A stretch of 25,076 nucleotides of DNA from Candidatus Aminicenantota bacterium. GTDB lineage: Bacteria > Acidobacteriota > Aminicenantia > UBA2199. The stretch covers positions 1 to 25,076 of the forward strand of contig JAPKZM010000086.1 of NCBI GenBank assembly GCA_026393775.1, given 5' to 3'. Below the pieces are notes generated by a model. It was not told the origin of the DNA, searched no databases, and was given only the letters and a program-made list of their open reading frames with translations. A program made the position numbers and the translations under genes. Positions 23,540 through 25,076 of this stretch are shown here, in pieces (positions within the stretch are counted from its first letter, which is position 1; each line of letters begins with the position of its first letter).

Positions 23540-24639
23540 AACTGTTTTACCTGGTCAAGAAAGAACTGATCGAAATCGTCCGCCAGAAAGAACTGCTGGT
23601 ATTGATGTTCATCGCTCCGGTCATCCAGATCATCATCCTCGGCTACGTGATCTCCACCGATATCCGCCATGTGCCGGTAGGCATCGTCAATCTTGCCAAG
23701 GGTCAGGCGGCCGGGCAGATCATCCAGCGCGTACGCCAGACGCAGCTTTTCAATGTGCGTGTTTTGAGCGACCGCAGCGAGGACTATCTCTACCTGCTCA
23801 AGAAAGGCGAGGTCAAGACCGTCCTGATCTTCCGCGACGCACTGGACCGGAAGCGCAGCGTCCAGAAATACCCCGAAGTGCAGATCCTGATGGACGGCAT
23901 GGACTCCAATACCTCGATGATCGCCGCCGGCTATTTCAACGGCATCATCAAGAACTACATCCTCAATGACATGGAAAAACTGGGCCAAGGGCTGCCGCTG
24001 AGCGGCCAGGCTGTTTTCCGTTTCAACCCGCAGCTGCGCAGCATCAATTACATGGGACCGGGCATCGTCGGTTTCCTGCTGACCATCATCACCATGTTCC
24101 TGACCTCCGCCTCGATGGTCAGGGAAAAGGAACAGCAGACCTTGGATACCCTGCTCATTTCGCCGCTGAGCACCCTGGAAATTTATATCGGCAAAGCCTT
24201 GCCGGCGGCTTTGATCGGGTTGGCCGATATGGTCATCGGCCTCGTGGTCGTGGTCCTCTGGTTCGGCATTCCGTTCCGCGGCAATTTGTTCTACCTGTTT
24301 CTGGCTTCCCTGGTCTATCTGGCCGCCATCCTTTCCTACGCCCTGCTGATATCCGTCCTTTCCGCCACCACCCAGCAGGCGATGTTCTTCGCCTGGTTCT
24401 CCCTGATGATCTTCCTGCTGATGTCTGGTTTTTTCACTCCCGTGGACAACATTCCTCCGCTCCTGCGCGTCCTGGCCGACATCAACCCTTTGCGCTACCT
24501 GATCAAGATCATCCGCGAGATATTTTTGAAAGGCAACAGCATCGCCTTTTTTTGGAAAGACCTGCTGGTATTGAGCGGCATTGCCCTGACCCTGATGTCG
24601 ATTTCTTTGCTGAACTTCAAACGCTTCATTTCCAAATAG
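23536..24639 (+). CDS. ABC-2 type permease, YbhR-like
   Basis: A 367-residue partner permease with the same layout: N-terminal helix (about 20-40, LLVLMFIAPVIQIIILGYVIS), periplasmic domain, then five helices from about 175 (GPGIVGFLLTIITMFLTSASM). VREKEQQTLDTLLISPLSTLEIYIGK is the coupling segment. Its length matches YbhR (368). Together with the YbhS-like protein, the two ATPases, the adaptor and the channel it completes a drug or xenobiotic exporter; the substrate is not predictable. The stop codon TAG lies at the base of an 11-bp hairpin. Confidence 0.9.
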   Translation: MKLFYLVKKELIEIVRQKELLVLMFIAPVIQIIILGYVISTDIRHVPVGIVNLAKGQAAGQIIQRVRQTQLFNVRVLSDRSEDYLYLLKKGEVKTVLIFRDALDRKRSVQKYPEVQILMDGMDSNTSMIAAGYFNGIIKNYILNDMEKLGQGLPLSGQAVFRFNPQLRSINYMGPGIVGFLLTIITMFLTSASMVREKEQQTLDTLLISPLSTLEIYIGKALPAALIGLADMVIGLVVVVLWFGIPFRGNLFYLFLASLVYLAAILSYALLISVLSATTQQAMFFAWFSLMIFLLMSGFFTPVDNIPPLLRVLADINPLRYLIKIIREIFLKGNSIAFFWKDLLVLSGIALTLMSISLLNFKRFISK

Positions 24640-24680
24640 CATCACTAGATGCTTCGGAAGCCCTCAGCATAGTGATGCTA
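24637..24680 (+). promoter_or_regulatory. Perfect 11-bp hairpin at the end of the exporter operon
   Basis: TAGCATCACTA (24637-24647) pairs with TAGTGATGCTA (24670-24680) around a 22-nt loop that itself contains GCTTC-G-GAAGC. The left arm can alternatively pair locally (GCATC-acta-GATGC, 24639-24652). There is no T-run, so it could be an attenuator, a processing site or a weak terminator. Confidence 0.55.
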
Positions 24681-24726
24681 GGGCAGGCAGTGAGCGAGAG
24701 CGGCCGAAGGAAAACCCGCTTTTAGC

Positions 24727-24755
24727 TTGACACGGCTTCGCCAACTGCCTAGAAT
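24727..24755 (+). promoter_or_regulatory. Promoter before the duplicate permease, predicted leaderless
   Basis: TTGACA (24727-24732), a 17-nt spacer and TAGAAT (24750-24755). Six nt later comes an ATG (24762) that opens a 16-codon ORF. Confidence 0.75.
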
Positions 24756-24761
24756 TCTTCC

Positions 24762-24812
24762 ATGGCACCCATCGGCTTTCCCCTTTTTCAAGGACGCGAT
24801 TGCCGGCCATGA
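24762..24812 (+). CDS. Possible 16-residue leader peptide coupled to the permease
   Basis: ATG at 24762 sits at the predicted transcription start of the preceding promoter. The frame encodes MAPIGFPLFQGRDCRP and ends in a TGA (24810-24812) that overlaps the permease ATG (24809-24811) as ATGA. Leaderless translation followed by coupled re-initiation would explain why the permease ATG lacks a Shine-Dalgarno. It is short, so chance is possible. Confidence 0.45.
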   Translation: MAPIGFPLFQGRDCRP

Positions 24813-25076
24813 ACAGGATCAAAGCGATCATCGTCAAGGAATTTTTCCACATCCTGCGCGATCCGCGCAGCCTGACCATTATTTTCATCACGCCGATCAT
24901 CATGATTTTCATTCTCGGCTATTCGGTTTCCTACGATTTAAACCGCATCGATGTCGTTGTCATAGACTTTTCGCAGAGTGATTTATCCCGGCAGCTGGTC
25001 CAGAGTTTTGCCAATAACCGCATTTATGTTTTGCGCGAGCCCGTCCGGGAAGCCGGCAGCCAGAACCAATTGCATT
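24809..25076 (+). CDS. Second YbhS-like ABC-2 permease, N-terminal part (cut by window edge)
   Basis: The first 89 residues of a close paralogue of the permease at 22415-23539. MNRIKAIIVKEFFHILRDPR corresponds to MGRIKAIIVKEFFHIMRDPR, and the match continues through the first membrane helix (ILGYSVSYDLNRID) and into the periplasmic domain (LVQSFANNRIYVLRE), where the two diverge. It has its own promoter rather than being fused to the upstream operon. It may form a second permease set sharing the same ATPases, adaptor and channel; a YbhR-like partner might follow outside the window. Confidence 0.9.
   Translation, partial: MNRIKAIIVKEFFHILRDPRSLTIIFITPIIMIFILGYSVSYDLNRIDVVVIDFSQSDLSRQLVQSFANNRIYVLREPVREAGSQNQLH

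Noticed and set aside
23389..24645. 418-codon minus-strand frame opposite the second permease
   Set aside because: It is a Gln/Asp/His-rich shadow of a membrane protein gene with clear family features; the plus-strand gene explains it.

Overview
The window is bacterial and looks chromosomal. It suggests a diderm (Gram-negative-type) organism: a TolC-like outer-membrane channel with its periplasmic adaptor, several signal-peptide proteins that end in Phe and look like outer-membrane beta-barrels, and NagZ. Most genes are GC-rich; one gene (7081-7866) and its surroundings are strikingly AT-rich. Gene style and content would fit an Acidobacteriota/Aminicenantes-like lineage, but that is an impression, not something the sequence proves.

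Layout. 1-4000 (mostly minus strand): the start of a glycine C-acetyltransferase-like PLP enzyme cut by the window edge, a 40-codon ORF overlapping the nagZ stop, nagZ, a RHH/RelE-like toxin-antitoxin pair, and an acyl carrier protein gene followed 7 nt later by a second glycine C-acetyltransferase-like enzyme. 4040-6640: a family 2 glycosyltransferase (plus) convergent with an AMP-forming acetyl-CoA synthetase (minus). 6643-9455: an accessory-looking stretch with a gene-poor AT-rich interval, an AT-rich proteasome-beta/HslV-like protein that seems to lack its N-terminal threonine, and an AbiEii/AbiEi type IV toxin-antitoxin pair. 9495-13463: RluA-type pseudouridine synthase, a thioredoxin with a long structured leader, a palindromic MITE-like element and a YprA/MrfA-type helicase. 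13546-17865: four tandem secreted proteins built from a variable number (0, 1, 2, 1) of SH3b domains on a C-terminal beta-barrel, then a convergent outer-membrane-like protein. 17923-25076: a TetR-controlled exporter operon (tetR, tolC-like, hlyD-like, two ABC ATPases, two ABC-2 permeases) matching the E. coli cecR-ybhGFSR arrangement with YbhF split in two. A third, duplicate permease gene begins at the right edge behind its own promoter.

Promoters with TTGACA/TA..AT boxes and 17-nt spacers are easy to read here. At several genes the -10 box ends only 6-9 nt before the start codon with no Shine-Dalgarno, which predicts leaderless mRNAs. The most unusual items are the threonine-less HslV-like protein beside AbiE, the SH3b/barrel family with modular growth, the ACP-coupled KBL-like enzyme, the structured thioredoxin leader, and the leader peptide in front of the duplicated permease.
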